Source of the DNA: Paenibacillus taihuensis
GTDB taxonomy: Bacteria > Bacillota > Bacilli > Paenibacillales > Paenibacillaceae
DNA length: 64,000 nt
NCBI RefSeq assembly: GCF_003386535.1
Contig: NZ_QTTN01000006.1
Coordinates: forward strand, 161,199-225,198
Direction: 5' to 3'
The translations under genes were made by a program, and so were the position numbers. Positions 37,801-46,331 of this stretch are shown in pieces; the stretch's first letter is position 1; every line of letters begins with the position of its first letter. The notes under the pieces are model-generated. The model ran no database searches. It saw nothing but the letters and a program-made list of their open reading frames with translations, and was not told where the DNA came from.

Positions 37801-39558
37801 AACGGCGGCACAATCACAGTGCCTGTGACAAGCTGGACGGATACGGATGGCTATAACGCAACGGTCGCGGGGAGCTACACCTTCACGGCAACGCTAGGCA
37901 GCTTGCCAGCAAGCACAACAAACACGGGCAGTTTGACAGCGACAGTGGAGGTAGTCGTGTCGCCGAAGAACATCACCGTGTTTGATGCGATTGGTGATGT
38001 ATCTGCAGGAACAGCAGGCTCGGCTACCTATGCTGATGGAACATCAGTCTCAACGGCATTACTCGCTAGCCACGCAACAGTAACAGCCAACGGCGGCACA
38101 ATTACTGTGCCGGTAACGGGCTGGACGGATACGGATGGCTATAGCGCGTCGGTAGCTGGGAGCTATACCTTCACGGCAACGCTAGGCAGCTTGCCGGCAA
38201 GCAGAACAAACACGGGCGGTTTAACAGCGACATTGGAAGTCGTCGTGTCGCCGAAGAACATCACGGTGTTTGATGCGATTGCTGATGTGTCGGCAGGAAC
38301 AGCAGGCTCGGCTACCTATGCCGATGGAACATCAGTCTCAGTGGCATTGCTCGCTAGCCACGCAACAGTAACAGCCAACAACGGCACAATCACGGTGCCG
38401 GTAACTAGCTGGTACGATAAAGACGGCTACAACGCAACCGTCCCAGGGAGCTACACCTTCATGGCGACGCTAGGATCTTTGCCAGCAAATACAACAAACA
38501 CGGACAACCTCACAGCGGGAATAGAAGTTGTCGTCGCTCGTAAAGCTGGCGGCTCAACAACGCCTGTAACTGACACTCCTGTAACGTCAACAGATGGCAC
38601 ACTAGTGCTCCCTGCTGGCAAGAGAGGCACGGTTAGCCTGGAGAATGAGGTCGTTATCTCCATTCCAGCCAACGCTACAGACAAAGAGCTGAGGTTAACG
38701 ATAGAGAAACTGTTGAATACGCAGGAGCTTCTAACAGATCGGAACATGTCAGCGAGCTCCATATTTGAGATTTTGAAAAACTTCGCGGAAAACTTCCATA
38801 ATCCAGTCACCCTCACTTTATCATTTGATCGGGCAAAATTGAGCGGTGATCAATCGGTAGCGGTGTTCTATTTTGACGAAGCGAAGAAGGAATGGGTCGA
38901 GGTTCCAGGCGGTAGAATCAACGAAGATCACATTACCGTAGAGGTCAATCACTTCACAAAGTACGGGGTATTCGTAATGGGGCAGCCGAACATAGATCCA
39001 CCGCCGCTCAGCTTAAAAGACGTCGCTGGCCACTGGGCTGAAACGAACATTAAGCGAGCAATCAACAGTGGAATCGTCGCAGGTTACCCAGATGGAACAT
39101 TTGCGCCGAATCGAACCGTAACTCGTGCTGAATTTGCTGTGATGCTGATGAATACGCTGAAGCCGATCAGCGAAGGGGTGACATTTGATTTTACCGATAA
39201 AACACAGATCGGAAGCTGGGCGCAGCAAGCTGTCGCACAAGCGGTTCAAGCAGGCATTGTTCATGGTTACAAGGATGGTTCTTTCCGTCCGAACGCCGAA
39301 ATTACACGCGCAGAAATAGTGGCCATGATTGCCAATGCGCTTAAATTGAACACCACGTCAGTTAGAGCAACTGGCTTCGCGGATGACAAGAACATTCCGA
39401 GCTGGGTGAGAGGCGCAGTCACAGAAGTCCGCGAGCTGGGGCTTATCGAAGGTAAGAACAATAACATTTTCGATCCAGCCGGAGATGCGACTAGAGCTGA
39501 GGCAGTCACGATTCTACTGAGAATGTGGGATTATCTGAAGCAATCAGGCAATTCATAA
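34894..39558 (+). CDS. SLH-anchored surface protein with propeller and Ig-like tandem repeats (1554 aa)
   Basis: Signal peptide (about 1-35, ending near ANASS). Residues about 37-360 contain seven repeats of about 46 aa with the pattern IAKW-GSSWSSLG and DVYAGG-F-AGG, probably a seven-bladed propeller. After a short Ig-like segment come eight 96-aa Big_4-like Ig repeats (about residues 450-1217). A ZU5-like or anchor region (about 1230-1365) and three SLH domains (about 1370-1550) complete it. It would be a surface structural or adhesive protein. Start by GGAAAGGGG before ATG. It sits only 27 bp after the transporter fusion gene, so co-transcription is possible. No enzyme motif is seen. Confidence 0.9.
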   Translation: MMMQRARQMVWKIVLVVALAVQVLGFIGGGPANASSNAWSSLGAGLNGQPRAIAVSGTDVYAGGVFTTAGGNTVNRIAKWDGSQWSSLGTGMDFHVFAVAAAGTDVYAGGVFGTAGGVATGPIAKWNGSSWSALGSGLSGTVYAIAVSGTDVYVGGSALYLNGNSAGNIAKWDGTSWSSLGTGLNNAVYTLAVSGTDVYAGGDFTLAGGISASHIAKWNGSSWSGLGTGVSSTGSSTVYAMAISENSIYVGGTFTIAGGASASRIAKWNGSSWSSLGSGVDNTVSALAVSGNSLYAGGDFITSGGIPVGRIATWDGSSWSSPGAGVNGSVSSIAVSNGDVYAGGGFTAADGNSANYIAKWTTASSVTAVPVITGTVHAGDTSVTGTAAAGATVTLSVNEVPAAPVTAVNGNWTVSGLTLAPGDTISVTAQSAGEIISAAATATVAALITNIAAFDSVANVSAGTAGSAVYADGDAVSAALLASHATVLANDGTITVPVTGWLDTDGYDASVAGSYTFTATLGSLPVNTTNTGGLTATVEVVVSPRDITAFDAIGDVSAGTAGSAVYVDGDAVSAALLASHATVTANNGAITVPVTSWTDTDGYSASVAGSYTFTATLGSLPESTTNTGGLTATVEVVVSSRDINAFDAIGDVSAGIVGAATYISGTAVSAALLASHATVAANGGTITVPVTGWTDTDGYNASVAGSYTFTATLGSLPASTTNTGGLTATVEVVVSPKNITAFDAIGNVSAGTAGSATYTDGTSVSTALLTSHATVTANGGAITVPVTGWTDTDGYNASVAGSYTFTATLGSLPASTTNTGGLTATVEVVVAPKDITAFDAIGDVSAGTVSSATYANGAAVSTALLASHTAVTANGGTIMVPVTDWTDMDGYSASIAGSYTFTATLGSLPASITNTGGLTATVEVVVAPKNIATFDAIADIAAGMAGAATYANGTSVSSALLASHATVTANGGTITVPVTSWTDTDGYNATVAGSYTFTATLGSLPASTTNTGSLTATVEVVVSPKNITVFDAIGDVSAGTAGSATYADGTSVSTALLASHATVTANGGTITVPVTGWTDTDGYSASVAGSYTFTATLGSLPASRTNTGGLTATLEVVVSPKNITVFDAIADVSAGTAGSATYADGTSVSVALLASHATVTANNGTITVPVTSWYDKDGYNATVPGSYTFMATLGSLPANTTNTDNLTAGIEVVVARKAGGSTTPVTDTPVTSTDGTLVLPAGKRGTVSLENEVVISIPANATDKELRLTIEKLLNTQELLTDRNMSASSIFEILKNFAENFHNPVTLTLSFDRAKLSGDQSVAVFYFDEAKKEWVEVPGGRINEDHITVEVNHFTKYGVFVMGQPNIDPPPLSLKDVAGHWAETNIKRAINSGIVAGYPDGTFAPNRTVTRAEFAVMLMNTLKPISEGVTFDFTDKTQIGSWAQQAVAQAVQAGIVHGYKDGSFRPNAEITRAEIVAMIANALKLNTTSVRATGFADDKNIPSWVRGAVTEVRELGLIEGKNNNIFDPAGDATRAEAVTILLRMWDYLKQSGNS
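36241..38544 (+). repeat. Eight in-frame tandem repeats of 288 bp
   Basis: Units with exact 288-bp register (the F-D codons of the repeat start lie at 36253, 36541, 36829, 37117, 37405, 37693, 37981 and 38269) encode 96-aa Ig-like domains of the surface protein. Nucleotide identity between units is high in long blocks, which favours recombination and assembly collapse. Confidence 0.95.
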
Positions 39559-39568
39559 ACCGAGGAAA

Positions 39569-39602
39569 GGCACGGAGTAATCTTCCGTGTCTGTTTGTTT
39601 TC
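39569..39602 (+). terminator. Terminator of the SLH repeat protein gene
   Basis: GGCACGGA (39569-39576) pairs with TCCGTGTC (39584-39591), followed by TGTTTGTTTT. It lies 11 bp after the stop codon. Confidence 0.75.
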
Positions 39603-39734
39603 ATCATTTTAGTAGTCGAGGGGTTAAACAAAACTTTCTCCCCACCCTAAAATGTTTGATTGGACACACCCCTGGCCAGGTTGTTAATCTGAATTTTGGC
39701 AAAAACAACCTACCTCAAAGGACGGGGATCGCAT

Positions 39735-40256
39735 TTGGAACGGGAAAAGTTAGCGAAAGAAATCTACGATACTTCGCATCTTACCGGGGTATTCAAGCTC
39801 AGATCGGGCAAGACGTCGGATCAGTATTTTGACAAGTACTTGTTTGAATCGAACCCGGCTTTGTTGGCTGAAGTCGCCGAACAGCTGGCGCCGCTTATTC
39901 CGGAAGGTACGGAAGTATTGGCCGGATTAGAAATGGGCGGTATCCCAATTGCAACAGCGTTATCGTTGAAGACAGGCATCCCCGTTGTATTTGTACGCAA
40001 AAAAGCCAAGGAGTACGGAACGTGTAAACTGGCAGAAGGTATGGATATACAAGGTAAGAGGATTTGTATCATTGAGGATGTCGTTACAACCGGCGGGCAA
40101 ATTCTGCTAAGTGCCGAGGATCTGAAGCAGTATGGCGCTAAGGTCAAAGATGTGATCTGCGTGATCGAGAGAGAGGAAGCGGGAAGAGCAAACCTGGAGA
40201 ATGCCGGATTCGTATTCCGGTCTTTATTCAGGATGGAGGAGCTGCTGACTGTTTGA
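39735..40256 (+). CDS. Orotate phosphoribosyltransferase-like protein (short PyrE type)
   Basis: 173 aa from the TTG at 39735, with GGGGA 6 nt upstream; no ATG is available and a longer frame lacks a ribosome site. The PRPP-binding signature IIEDVVTTGG is intact. Other family traits are TGVFKLRSGKTSDQYFDKYL, LEMGGIPIATALS and RKKAKEYGTCKLAEG. The known reaction is orotate plus PRPP to OMP, but the gene is isolated from any pyr operon and is shorter than the usual Bacillus PyrE (about 216 aa). It may be a second, specialised phosphoribosyltransferase. Confidence 0.8.
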   Translation: MEREKLAKEIYDTSHLTGVFKLRSGKTSDQYFDKYLFESNPALLAEVAEQLAPLIPEGTEVLAGLEMGGIPIATALSLKTGIPVVFVRKKAKEYGTCKLAEGMDIQGKRICIIEDVVTTGGQILLSAEDLKQYGAKVKDVICVIEREEAGRANLENAGFVFRSLFRMEELLTV

Positions 40257-40298
40257 TCGAACATCCATCAAATGAGGTAATTTCAATGACAACAATTT

Positions 40299-40682
40299 AT
40301 GTACGTGTGCGTCACTGGCAGTTCTGGTATGGAGCTGGATAGAGCGGATGACGAAGTATATTACAGCGCGATTGAATCGTTTATTAACGGTAGCTTGGAC
40401 GTAGGCTACAGCTACATCTATCCGCGAGATGAAGAAGACTTGCTTCATCAAGTCGACCATTTTACTCCAAAGAATGACAAGGGCCACAAGCCGATTTATA
40501 TATTTGTCTGGTCCAAGCTTTCCCTGCATTGGGACGTTGCCAGTATTACAGACATTGTAAAAGTATTAGCGAGCGAATTCCTTCACATGTCAGTAGAAGA
40601 AGTGCAATTGATAAGAATAGCAACCTATGAAGAAACGAAGCTTGCATATGAAAGGGATTACAAGCCTTATGCTCCACAATAA
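40299..40682 (+). CDS. Hypothetical protein, possible 5' frameshift
   Basis: 127 aa, no recognised family. The sequence has an acidic N-terminal half (MELDRADDEVYYSAIESFI) and an alpha/beta pattern, ending in YKPYAPQ. The ATG at 40299 has no ribosome site. A well-placed GAGGTA at 40273-40278 instead serves ATG 40286 in another frame, which gives only 18 codons (MTTIYVRV...). The two frames would merge into one plausible N-terminus with a one-base change, so a frameshift or a start oddity is likely. It follows the PyrE-like gene closely and ends before a strong terminator. Confidence 0.6.
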   Translation: MYVCVTGSSGMELDRADDEVYYSAIESFINGSLDVGYSYIYPRDEEDLLHQVDHFTPKNDKGHKPIYIFVWSKLSLHWDVASITDIVKVLASEFLHMSVEEVQLIRIATYEETKLAYERDYKPYAPQ

Positions 40683-40706
40683 GCACAACACATGACTAGA
40701 ACAAGA

Positions 40707-40735
40707 AGAGGGGCGATTATGCCCCTCTTTTTTGA
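40707..40735 (+). terminator. Strong intrinsic terminator
   Basis: AAGAGGGGC pairs with GCCCCTCTT around a 6-nt loop, followed by a T run. It ends the PyrE-like/hypothetical unit. Confidence 0.9.
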
Positions 40736-40836
40736 ATATTGCATACAAAAATATCCAAAATACATGCTAAAATAGACAAGAGTTTCCATCATGCATCATA
40801 TAACATCCAATACACAAAAGCCGGAGGATACTGCTC

Positions 40837-41772
40837 ATGTCGAACGAACCACGATTGCCGTTGGGGATTAGCCGGATGCTGAAGTACAGTTTCCAACTCT
40901 ACAAGCAGCATTTTGAGAAACTATTCTTACTCTCTCTATTCTATTTCGGGCCGATCTACTTGGTTATGTATCTGCTAATGCCCGCTGCGATGGAGCAAAG
41001 CAGTACGAGTCTAAATAACTTGTATCACATCTTCGCAGGCGGTGCTATCGATCCTACGTGGCAGCGAGAAACGCTGGATACAGGTGCGTTTGTGAGCATC
41101 GTAAGAATGGTCTTGTTCTCCCTGTTCTCCATCCTGTATGTTGTTCTGCTAGGACCGGTATTCGCCGCTGCGAACGTCTTCTTGGTCCAGGCTGTATTCA
41201 ATAGAGAAGCGCCTATGTCCATCAAGGAAGCTATAAAACGAGCATTTCAGCGTTTCGGTGCACTGCTTGGCAGCAGCTTGTTGTTCGGTCTCATTATCTT
41301 CGGTATCGGAATCGTTACTATGATTTTGATCGGGATATTGTTTGCTATTGGTGCTGGCGGAATTTATGCCAGCGGCGGCGGGTCAGTCGGAGGCACAGTC
41401 GTTGGCGTAGTTATTAGTTTCATCTTGATCTACATTGGCGTTCTTCTGCTATGGTCTTACTTCGTTATTCGCTGGATGTACTACTTGCCGGTTACCGCTT
41501 TGAGAGAAGAACCGCTCGGGCTAGGCCGAAGCTGGGCGCTTACGCGAAGCAGCTTTTGGCGGTTATTCGGGGTTATGTTCGTGATGAACCTAATCGTGGG
41601 AATCTTTTCAGTTGTCGTTGAGCCGTTATTTAACGCAATAATCGGCTCGGAAGGTTTAGCGACGATGCTGGGACAGATCGTGCTGATTCTTCTAAGAATC
41701 GTGCTCTTTCCGCTTCCAGTCGTGCTGTATGCCGTTAGCTTCTTTGACTTGAAAGTACGCGAGGAAGGCTAG
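40837..41772 (+). CDS. Multi-pass membrane protein, glycerophosphodiesterase-membrane-domain-like
   Basis: 311 aa with GGAGGA before the ATG. Six hydrophobic segments are visible (about 30-50, 85-110, 138-165, 185-212, 245-265, 275-300). The last third reads LREEPLGLGRSWALTRSSFWRLFGVMFVMN, a motif common in DUF975/GDPD-membrane-domain-like proteins of Bacillota that have no catalytic part. Function is unknown. It is monocistronic by spacing. Confidence 0.75.
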   Translation: MSNEPRLPLGISRMLKYSFQLYKQHFEKLFLLSLFYFGPIYLVMYLLMPAAMEQSSTSLNNLYHIFAGGAIDPTWQRETLDTGAFVSIVRMVLFSLFSILYVVLLGPVFAAANVFLVQAVFNREAPMSIKEAIKRAFQRFGALLGSSLLFGLIIFGIGIVTMILIGILFAIGAGGIYASGGGSVGGTVVGVVISFILIYIGVLLLWSYFVIRWMYYLPVTALREEPLGLGRSWALTRSSFWRLFGVMFVMNLIVGIFSVVVEPLFNAIIGSEGLATMLGQIVLILLRIVLFPLPVVLYAVSFFDLKVREEG

Positions 41773-42034
41773 AAGTATTGGAAAGTCACGCCATCGCTCG
41801 GGATAATTGAACGCTCTAGCACTAGTGGCTGGGACTTTTCCCCCGCAACTGCTGCAACCGAACAAGGACCATATATTCCCTACCCAAGAACCCGCGAACG
41901 GCGGTCACTATCGCTTTTCTCCGCCTATTGGATTAATTTACTAAAATCAGCGATGAAGAAGAAGGAATACTGACGAAACAAGGCGAATCCTCTGAGCCGC
42001 AAAATTTCATTTGGGCACAGAAGGGTGATAATCG
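41773..42034. other. Gap before the LysM/transpeptidase gene, nothing recognised
   Basis: 262 bp without a supported gene. I looked for a c-di-AMP (ydaO-type) riboswitch, because the next gene is a cell-wall enzyme, and did not find its conserved blocks. No strong promoter or terminator was identified; GAAGGGTG near the end is the ribosome site of the next gene. Confidence 0.5.
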
Positions 42035-43078
42035 TTGAGCAAGCAGTCGAAGTGGGTACTTGGTATTGTTTTACTAGTCATGCTGTTTACTAGCCGTCCG
42101 GAGATATCAAATGCGCTGGCAGACACGGACACCTCTATTATGGTTTCATATAGTATCAAACCGGGGGATACGTTATACGCAATTGCGAAAAAGTTCTACC
42201 TGACCGGCGATTACGAGCGGGTAGCGAAGGCGAATGGGCTGGATCCAAAAGCAAGCTTAAAAGCGGGGACAACGCTTGAGCTGTCGAATCCGCTTGTACT
42301 GGACCAATATACGGTTAGGCTGGGAGACACGCTGTACGCGATTACGAATCAATACTTCAATCGCGCTCAGTATATGGACGTGCTGATGGGCTACAATCAG
42401 ATTACGGATCCGAACACGGGGCTGAAGCTCGGCATGGAATTGCGTATTCCGCTGCCTACGGGAGAGAAGAGGCATACCGTCGTTAAGGGCGACACGATCT
42501 ACAGCTTGGTGGCGCAGTATATGAAGTTCCAAGACTATCAACAGGCAATTGCACGTTACAACGGCCTGCTGGAAACGGTAGATTCTATCAAAGCAGGGCA
42601 AGTGCTGCAAATTCCGAATCCGTATTACTTATCGGGGCCGGTGGAAGCTGCCGCTATGCCAGACAAGTCCATATCGGTTGTGAAGCAGTCGAAGAGCGTC
42701 TCGCTTGAAATCAACGTGACGCGGAATAAACTATATGTCCACGCCGGCAGCATCATCGTGAAGAGCTTCGACATCGCCAGCGGGAAGCGGCAGGGGCTAA
42801 CGCCAATCGGAAGCTTCGAGATTATAACGAAGGTCAAGAATCCGTGGTACTTGGCCAAAGAAATTCCTGGCGGCGATCCGAAGAATCCGCTTGGCAGCAG
42901 ATGGCTCGGTTTAAGCGTACCGAATACAGGCGGCACCAAGTATGGCATTCACGGCACGAACGCGCCTTCCTCAATCGGTACCAATGCCAGCGCAGGCTGC
43001 ATCCGTATGAACAATAAGGATGTGGAGTGGCTGTTCGATACGATTCCGACGGGGACGATGGTGAAAATTCACGCTTAA
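42035..43078 (+). CDS. Three-LysM L,D-transpeptidase (YkuD family)
   Basis: Secreted peptidoglycan cross-linking enzyme. 347 aa from TTG 42035, with GAAGGGTG upstream. Signal peptide about 1-29. Three LysM units follow (YSIKPGDTLYAIAKKFY, YTVRLGDTLYAITNQYF, HTVVKGDTIYSLVAQYM). The C-terminal YkuD domain (about 220-347) has the catalytic HGTNAPSSIG...SAGCIRM motif with His, Ser and Cys in place. LysM would bind peptidoglycan while the YkuD domain makes 3-3 cross-links or attaches proteins. Confidence 0.93.
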   Translation: MSKQSKWVLGIVLLVMLFTSRPEISNALADTDTSIMVSYSIKPGDTLYAIAKKFYLTGDYERVAKANGLDPKASLKAGTTLELSNPLVLDQYTVRLGDTLYAITNQYFNRAQYMDVLMGYNQITDPNTGLKLGMELRIPLPTGEKRHTVVKGDTIYSLVAQYMKFQDYQQAIARYNGLLETVDSIKAGQVLQIPNPYYLSGPVEAAAMPDKSISVVKQSKSVSLEINVTRNKLYVHAGSIIVKSFDIASGKRQGLTPIGSFEIITKVKNPWYLAKEIPGGDPKNPLGSRWLGLSVPNTGGTKYGIHGTNAPSSIGTNASAGCIRMNNKDVEWLFDTIPTGTMVKIHA

Positions 43079-43099
43079 TGCCCTTTTATTAATTCATAG

Positions 43100-43128
43100 T
43101 TGACACATCGGAATTATATGTATATTAT
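43100..43128 (+). promoter_or_regulatory. Sigma-A promoter of the sulfonate operon
   Basis: TTGACA (43100-43105) and TATTAT (43123-43128) are separated by 17 bp, giving a start point near 43135 and a leader of about 120 nt before ssuA. Confidence 0.8.
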
Positions 43129-43158
43129 AAACGCATAGATCAATGAGCTTACCGGACG

Positions 43159-43222
43159 ACCGGAAGTTTCCTACACTAATTCTCCTTTGATGGAGCTTGG
43201 GATAGGGAAACTTCCGGTTTTT
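43159..43222 (+). terminator. Leader terminator (attenuator) of the sulfonate operon
   Basis: ACCGGAAGTTTCC (43159-43171) is perfectly complementary to 43206-43218 and is followed by a short T run, inside the ssu leader and about 35 nt before the first gene. An upstream CCGG-ACGA-CCGG element (43152-43163) overlaps the 5' arm and could form an alternative structure. This points to transcription attenuation, with unknown signal. Confidence 0.75.
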
Positions 43223-43255
43223 GTGTTGTCCGCTTATCCAAATTGAGGGGTGTTT

Positions 43256-44305
43256 ATGATGACGAAGAGAAACAAGGTTTACCGGAACTTATCCCTAGTG
43301 ATGATTACGCTGCTTAGTCTGACCTTGCTGCTCGCTGCTTGCGGCTCGAACAACGGCAGCTCTGCGAATGAAGGCGGCTCCACTTCAACCAATTCAAATG
43401 CAAGCTCCGACAGCAAAGATTCCAATGACTCCAAAGGCGCATCCGGCACCAAGGAAATCCACATCGGCTATCAGAAATACGGTACGGTCAATATTCTCAA
43501 AGCCAAAGGCACGCTCGATAAACGTTTGGAAGCGGAAGGCTACAAAATTACGTGGACGGAATTCCCTGGAGGTCCGCAATTGCTTGAAGCGCTGAACGTC
43601 GGCAGCATCGACATCGGTCACACAGGCGAAGCTCCGCCGATCTTCGCACAGGCAGCCGGCGCTCCGCTCGTCTACTTGGCGCATGAGCCTGCAAGTCCGA
43701 ATAGCGAAGGCATTCTCGTGCCGAAAGGTTCCCCGATCAAATCAATCGCTGACTTGAAAGGCAAGAAGGTTGCGCTCAACAAAGGCTCGAACGTCCATTA
43801 CCTGCTCGTTAAAGCACTGGAGAAGGCGGGCGTGAAATATAGCGACATTACGACGGTGTTCCTGCCGCCAGGCGATGCACGCGTTGCTTTTGAGAATGGT
43901 ACGGTCGATGCTTGGGTCATTTGGGACCCGTTCCTGGCAGCCGCGCAAACGGCGACTGGCGGTACGCTGCTGACAGATGGCAAGGATCTCGTATCGAATA
44001 TTGAGTATTACCTCGCTTCCCGCAAATTCGCGGAAGAGAACGGTCCTGTCATTGAGGCGTTCAAGGAGGAGCTGGACAAAATCGACAAGTGGGCGGAGAC
44101 GAACCAGAAGGATGTCGCAGCACTGCTGTCCCCGCAGCTCGGCATCGATGTTCCGTCACTTGAGCTGGCAGCAGCACGCAGAGGCTATGGCTTGGCGCCG
44201 ATCGAAGATTCAATTGTTGAAGCGCAGCAGAAGATCGCAGAGACGTTCTTCGACTTGAAGCTGATTCCGAAAGCCATTCAGGTGAAGGATGCAACGCTGA
44301 AATAG
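43256..44305 (+). CDS. ssuA: Aliphatic sulfonate ABC transporter substrate-binding lipoprotein
   Basis: Periplasmic-type binding protein for alkanesulfonates. About 349 aa. GAGGGG (43245-43250) lies 5 nt before ATG 43256 and 8 nt before ATG 43259; either could be used. The lipobox LLAAC ends the signal peptide, followed by a Ser/Asn/Asp-rich linker. The SsuA/NMT1-type body is seen from EIHIGYQKYGTVNILKAKG, with WTEFPGGPQLLEALNVGSID and DAWVIWDPF. It heads ssuA-ssuD-ssuC-ssuB. Expression is expected under sulfate limitation, and the leader terminator suggests attenuation. Confidence 0.93.
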   Translation: MMTKRNKVYRNLSLVMITLLSLTLLLAACGSNNGSSANEGGSTSTNSNASSDSKDSNDSKGASGTKEIHIGYQKYGTVNILKAKGTLDKRLEAEGYKITWTEFPGGPQLLEALNVGSIDIGHTGEAPPIFAQAAGAPLVYLAHEPASPNSEGILVPKGSPIKSIADLKGKKVALNKGSNVHYLLVKALEKAGVKYSDITTVFLPPGDARVAFENGTVDAWVIWDPFLAAAQTATGGTLLTDGKDLVSNIEYYLASRKFAEENGPVIEAFKEELDKIDKWAETNQKDVAALLSPQLGIDVPSLELAAARRGYGLAPIEDSIVEAQQKIAETFFDLKLIPKAIQVKDATLK

Positions 44306-44366
44306 ATGTTAACGCAACGTTTGTTAGTAATAGAATCCAACCGATAACCGACAACGGAAAGGATGT

Positions 44367-45521
44367 ATGAAAATGGAAGTATTCTGGTTTATTCCGACAC
44401 ATGGCGATGGGCGTTACTTAGGAAGTGCAGAAGGCGCGCGCGTCGTCGATGCCAAATATATGCAGCAAATTGCGCAAGCAGCAGATCGACTTGGCTATGG
44501 CGGTGTACTGCTCCCGACAGGAACGTCGTGCGAGGATGCATGGGTAACCGCTTCTTCGCTCATTTCGGTCACGGAGCGGCTGAAGTTTCTAGTCGCGCTG
44601 CGTCCAGGGCTCATGTCGCCGACGCTATCCGCGAGAATGGCTTCGACCTTCGATCGCATCTCGAACGGACGGCTGCTTATCAATGTCGTAACCGGCGGCG
44701 ATCCGGTGGAGCTTGCGAGCGAAGGCGTCTTCCTTGAGCATGACGAGCGCTACGAGCTGACGAGCGAATTCCTCGATATTTGGCGCAGGGAGCTTAGCGG
44801 AGAGACGGTCGATTACGAAGGCAAGCATCTGCAAGTAAAAGGCGGCAAGGTGCTCTATCCGCCGGTGCAGAAGCCATATCCGCCGCTTTACTTCGGGGGA
44901 TCGTCCCCAGCGGGCCAAGAGGTGGCCGCAGATCATATCGATGTGTACCTGACGTGGGGCGAGCCGCCGCAAGAGGTAGCGAAGAAGATTGAACAGGTGC
45001 GCAAGCTGGCGGCAGAGCGGGGAAGAGAAGTTCGCTTCGGCATTCGACTGCATGTCATCGTTCGTGAAACGTCCGAAGAGGCGTGGAGAGAAGCGGATCG
45101 TCTAATCAGCAAAGTTGATGACGATGCGATTGCAGCTGCCCGCAAAGTGTTCGCCCGTTACGATTCGGCAGGGCAGCAGCGGATGTCCGCTCTGCATGGC
45201 GGCGATCGGAGCAAGCTGGAGATTTATCCGAACCTCTGGGCTGGCGTCGGTCTCGTCCGCGGCGGCGCAGGTACGGCACTCGTAGGCAACCCGGAAGAAG
45301 TAGCAGGGCTGATGAAAGAGTACGCGGCCCTTGGCATCGATACATTCATTTTGTCCGGCTATCCGCATTTGGAAGAAGCCTATCAATTCGCAGAGCGCGT
45401 GTTCCCGCTGCTTCCGCTTCAAGGAGTTCAGCCGGCGAGTGGCCCAACATCGACGAGTCCGTTCGGCGAGCTGATCGCCAATGCAGTTAAGCCTGCGGAA
45501 CGGGCAACGGCAGCCAGATAG
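44367..45521 (+). CDS. ssuD: FMNH2-dependent alkanesulfonate monooxygenase
   Basis: Releases sulfite from alkanesulfonates using reduced flavin and O2. 384 aa, the family's normal length, luciferase-like TIM barrel. Diagnostic blocks are [41 protein letters not shown] and the [20 protein letters not shown] insertion. GGAAAGGATG precedes the ATG. No flavin reductase (SsuE) gene is present in the window, so reduced FMN must come from elsewhere. Confidence 0.96.
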   Translation: MKMEVFWFIPTHGDGRYLGSAEGARVVDAKYMQQIAQAADRLGYGGVLLPTGTSCEDAWVTASSLISVTERLKFLVALRPGLMSPTLSARMASTFDRISNGRLLINVVTGGDPVELASEGVFLEHDERYELTSEFLDIWRRELSGETVDYEGKHLQVKGGKVLYPPVQKPYPPLYFGGSSPAGQEVAADHIDVYLTWGEPPQEVAKKIEQVRKLAAERGREVRFGIRLHVIVRETSEEAWREADRLISKVDDDAIAAARKVFARYDSAGQQRMSALHGGDRSKLEIYPNLWAGVGLVRGGAGTALVGNPEEVAGLMKEYAALGIDTFILSGYPHLEEAYQFAERVFPLLPLQGVQPASGPTSTSPFGELIANAVKPAERATAAR

Positions 45522-45533
45522 GGGGAAGCGAGA

Positions 45534-46331
45534 ATGAAGAGTCCAGCGGCACGTAACTGGAAAACTGGCACGTTATCTATCGGGCTCGAGTGGTTGATTC
45601 CCATTGTCGTCGTCATTGTATGGCAGTGGCTCGGCAGCGCGGGCTGGATATCGCAGCGCATTTTGCCGACGCCTGCATCCGTGATCGAGGCAGGAGTCAA
45701 ACTGGTTAAGAGCGGTGACCTATTTACTTATATTGGCTCCAGCACAAGACGTGCCATTATCGGGTTTGCCATTGGCGGGATAATCGGGTTTGTGATGGCC
45801 ATTCTGAACGGCTTGCTGCCGCTTGCGGAGAAGCTGACGGATTCGTCGATTCAGATGATTCGCACGATCCCGCATCTGTCGCTCATTCCGCTCATCATTG
45901 CATGGTTCGGCATCGGCGAGCAGGGAAAAATCTTCCTCGTCGCGCTCGGCGTCGCATTCCCGATTTACTTAAATACGCTTCACGGCATTCGATCCGTCGA
46001 GACCGGTTTGATTGAGATGGGCCGGACTTACGGGCTTCGGGGCTTTGCGCTCTTCCGAACGATTATTCTGCCAGGCGCGATGCCTTCCATTCTGGTCGGA
46101 CTTCGATTTGCGCTCGGCATTATGTGGCTCACGCTGATCGTCTCGGAGACGATTTCGGCGAATAGCGGCATCGGTTATATGGCGATGAACGCGCGGGAGT
46201 TTTTCCAGATGGACGTTGTTGTGCTCAGCATTATCATCTATGCGCTGCTAGGCAAGCTGTCGGATTGGATGGCGAAGCTACTGGAGAGGAGTTGGCTGCA
46301 ATGGCATCCACACTACCGGCGGGCGAAATAA
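45534..46331 (+). CDS. ssuC: Sulfonate ABC transporter permease
   Basis: 265 aa with about six membrane segments; starts 12 bp after ssuD. The permease EAA-type loop [28 protein letters not shown] is clear, as is the [16 protein letters not shown] segment. It forms the membrane channel with SsuB. Its 3' end overlaps ssuB by 31 nt. Confidence 0.95.
   Translation: MKSPAARNWKTGTLSIGLEWLIPIVVVIVWQWLGSAGWISQRILPTPASVIEAGVKLVKSGDLFTYIGSSTRRAIIGFAIGGIIGFVMAILNGLLPLAEKLTDSSIQMIRTIPHLSLIPLIIAWFGIGEQGKIFLVALGVAFPIYLNTLHGIRSVETGLIEMGRTYGLRGFALFRTIILPGAMPSILVGLRFALGIMWLTLIVSETISANSGIGYMAMNAREFFQMDVVVLSIIIYALLGKLSDWMAKLLERSWLQWHPHYRRAK

Noticed and set aside
41773..42034. Possible c-di-AMP riboswitch before the LysM/transpeptidase gene
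   Set aside because: The conserved blocks of that class were not found.
43152..43163. CCGG-ACGA-CCGG hairpin resembling one half of a mini-ykkC (guanidine-II) element
   Set aside because: That class needs two such hairpins and guanidine-related genes; only one is present and the operon is for sulfonates.
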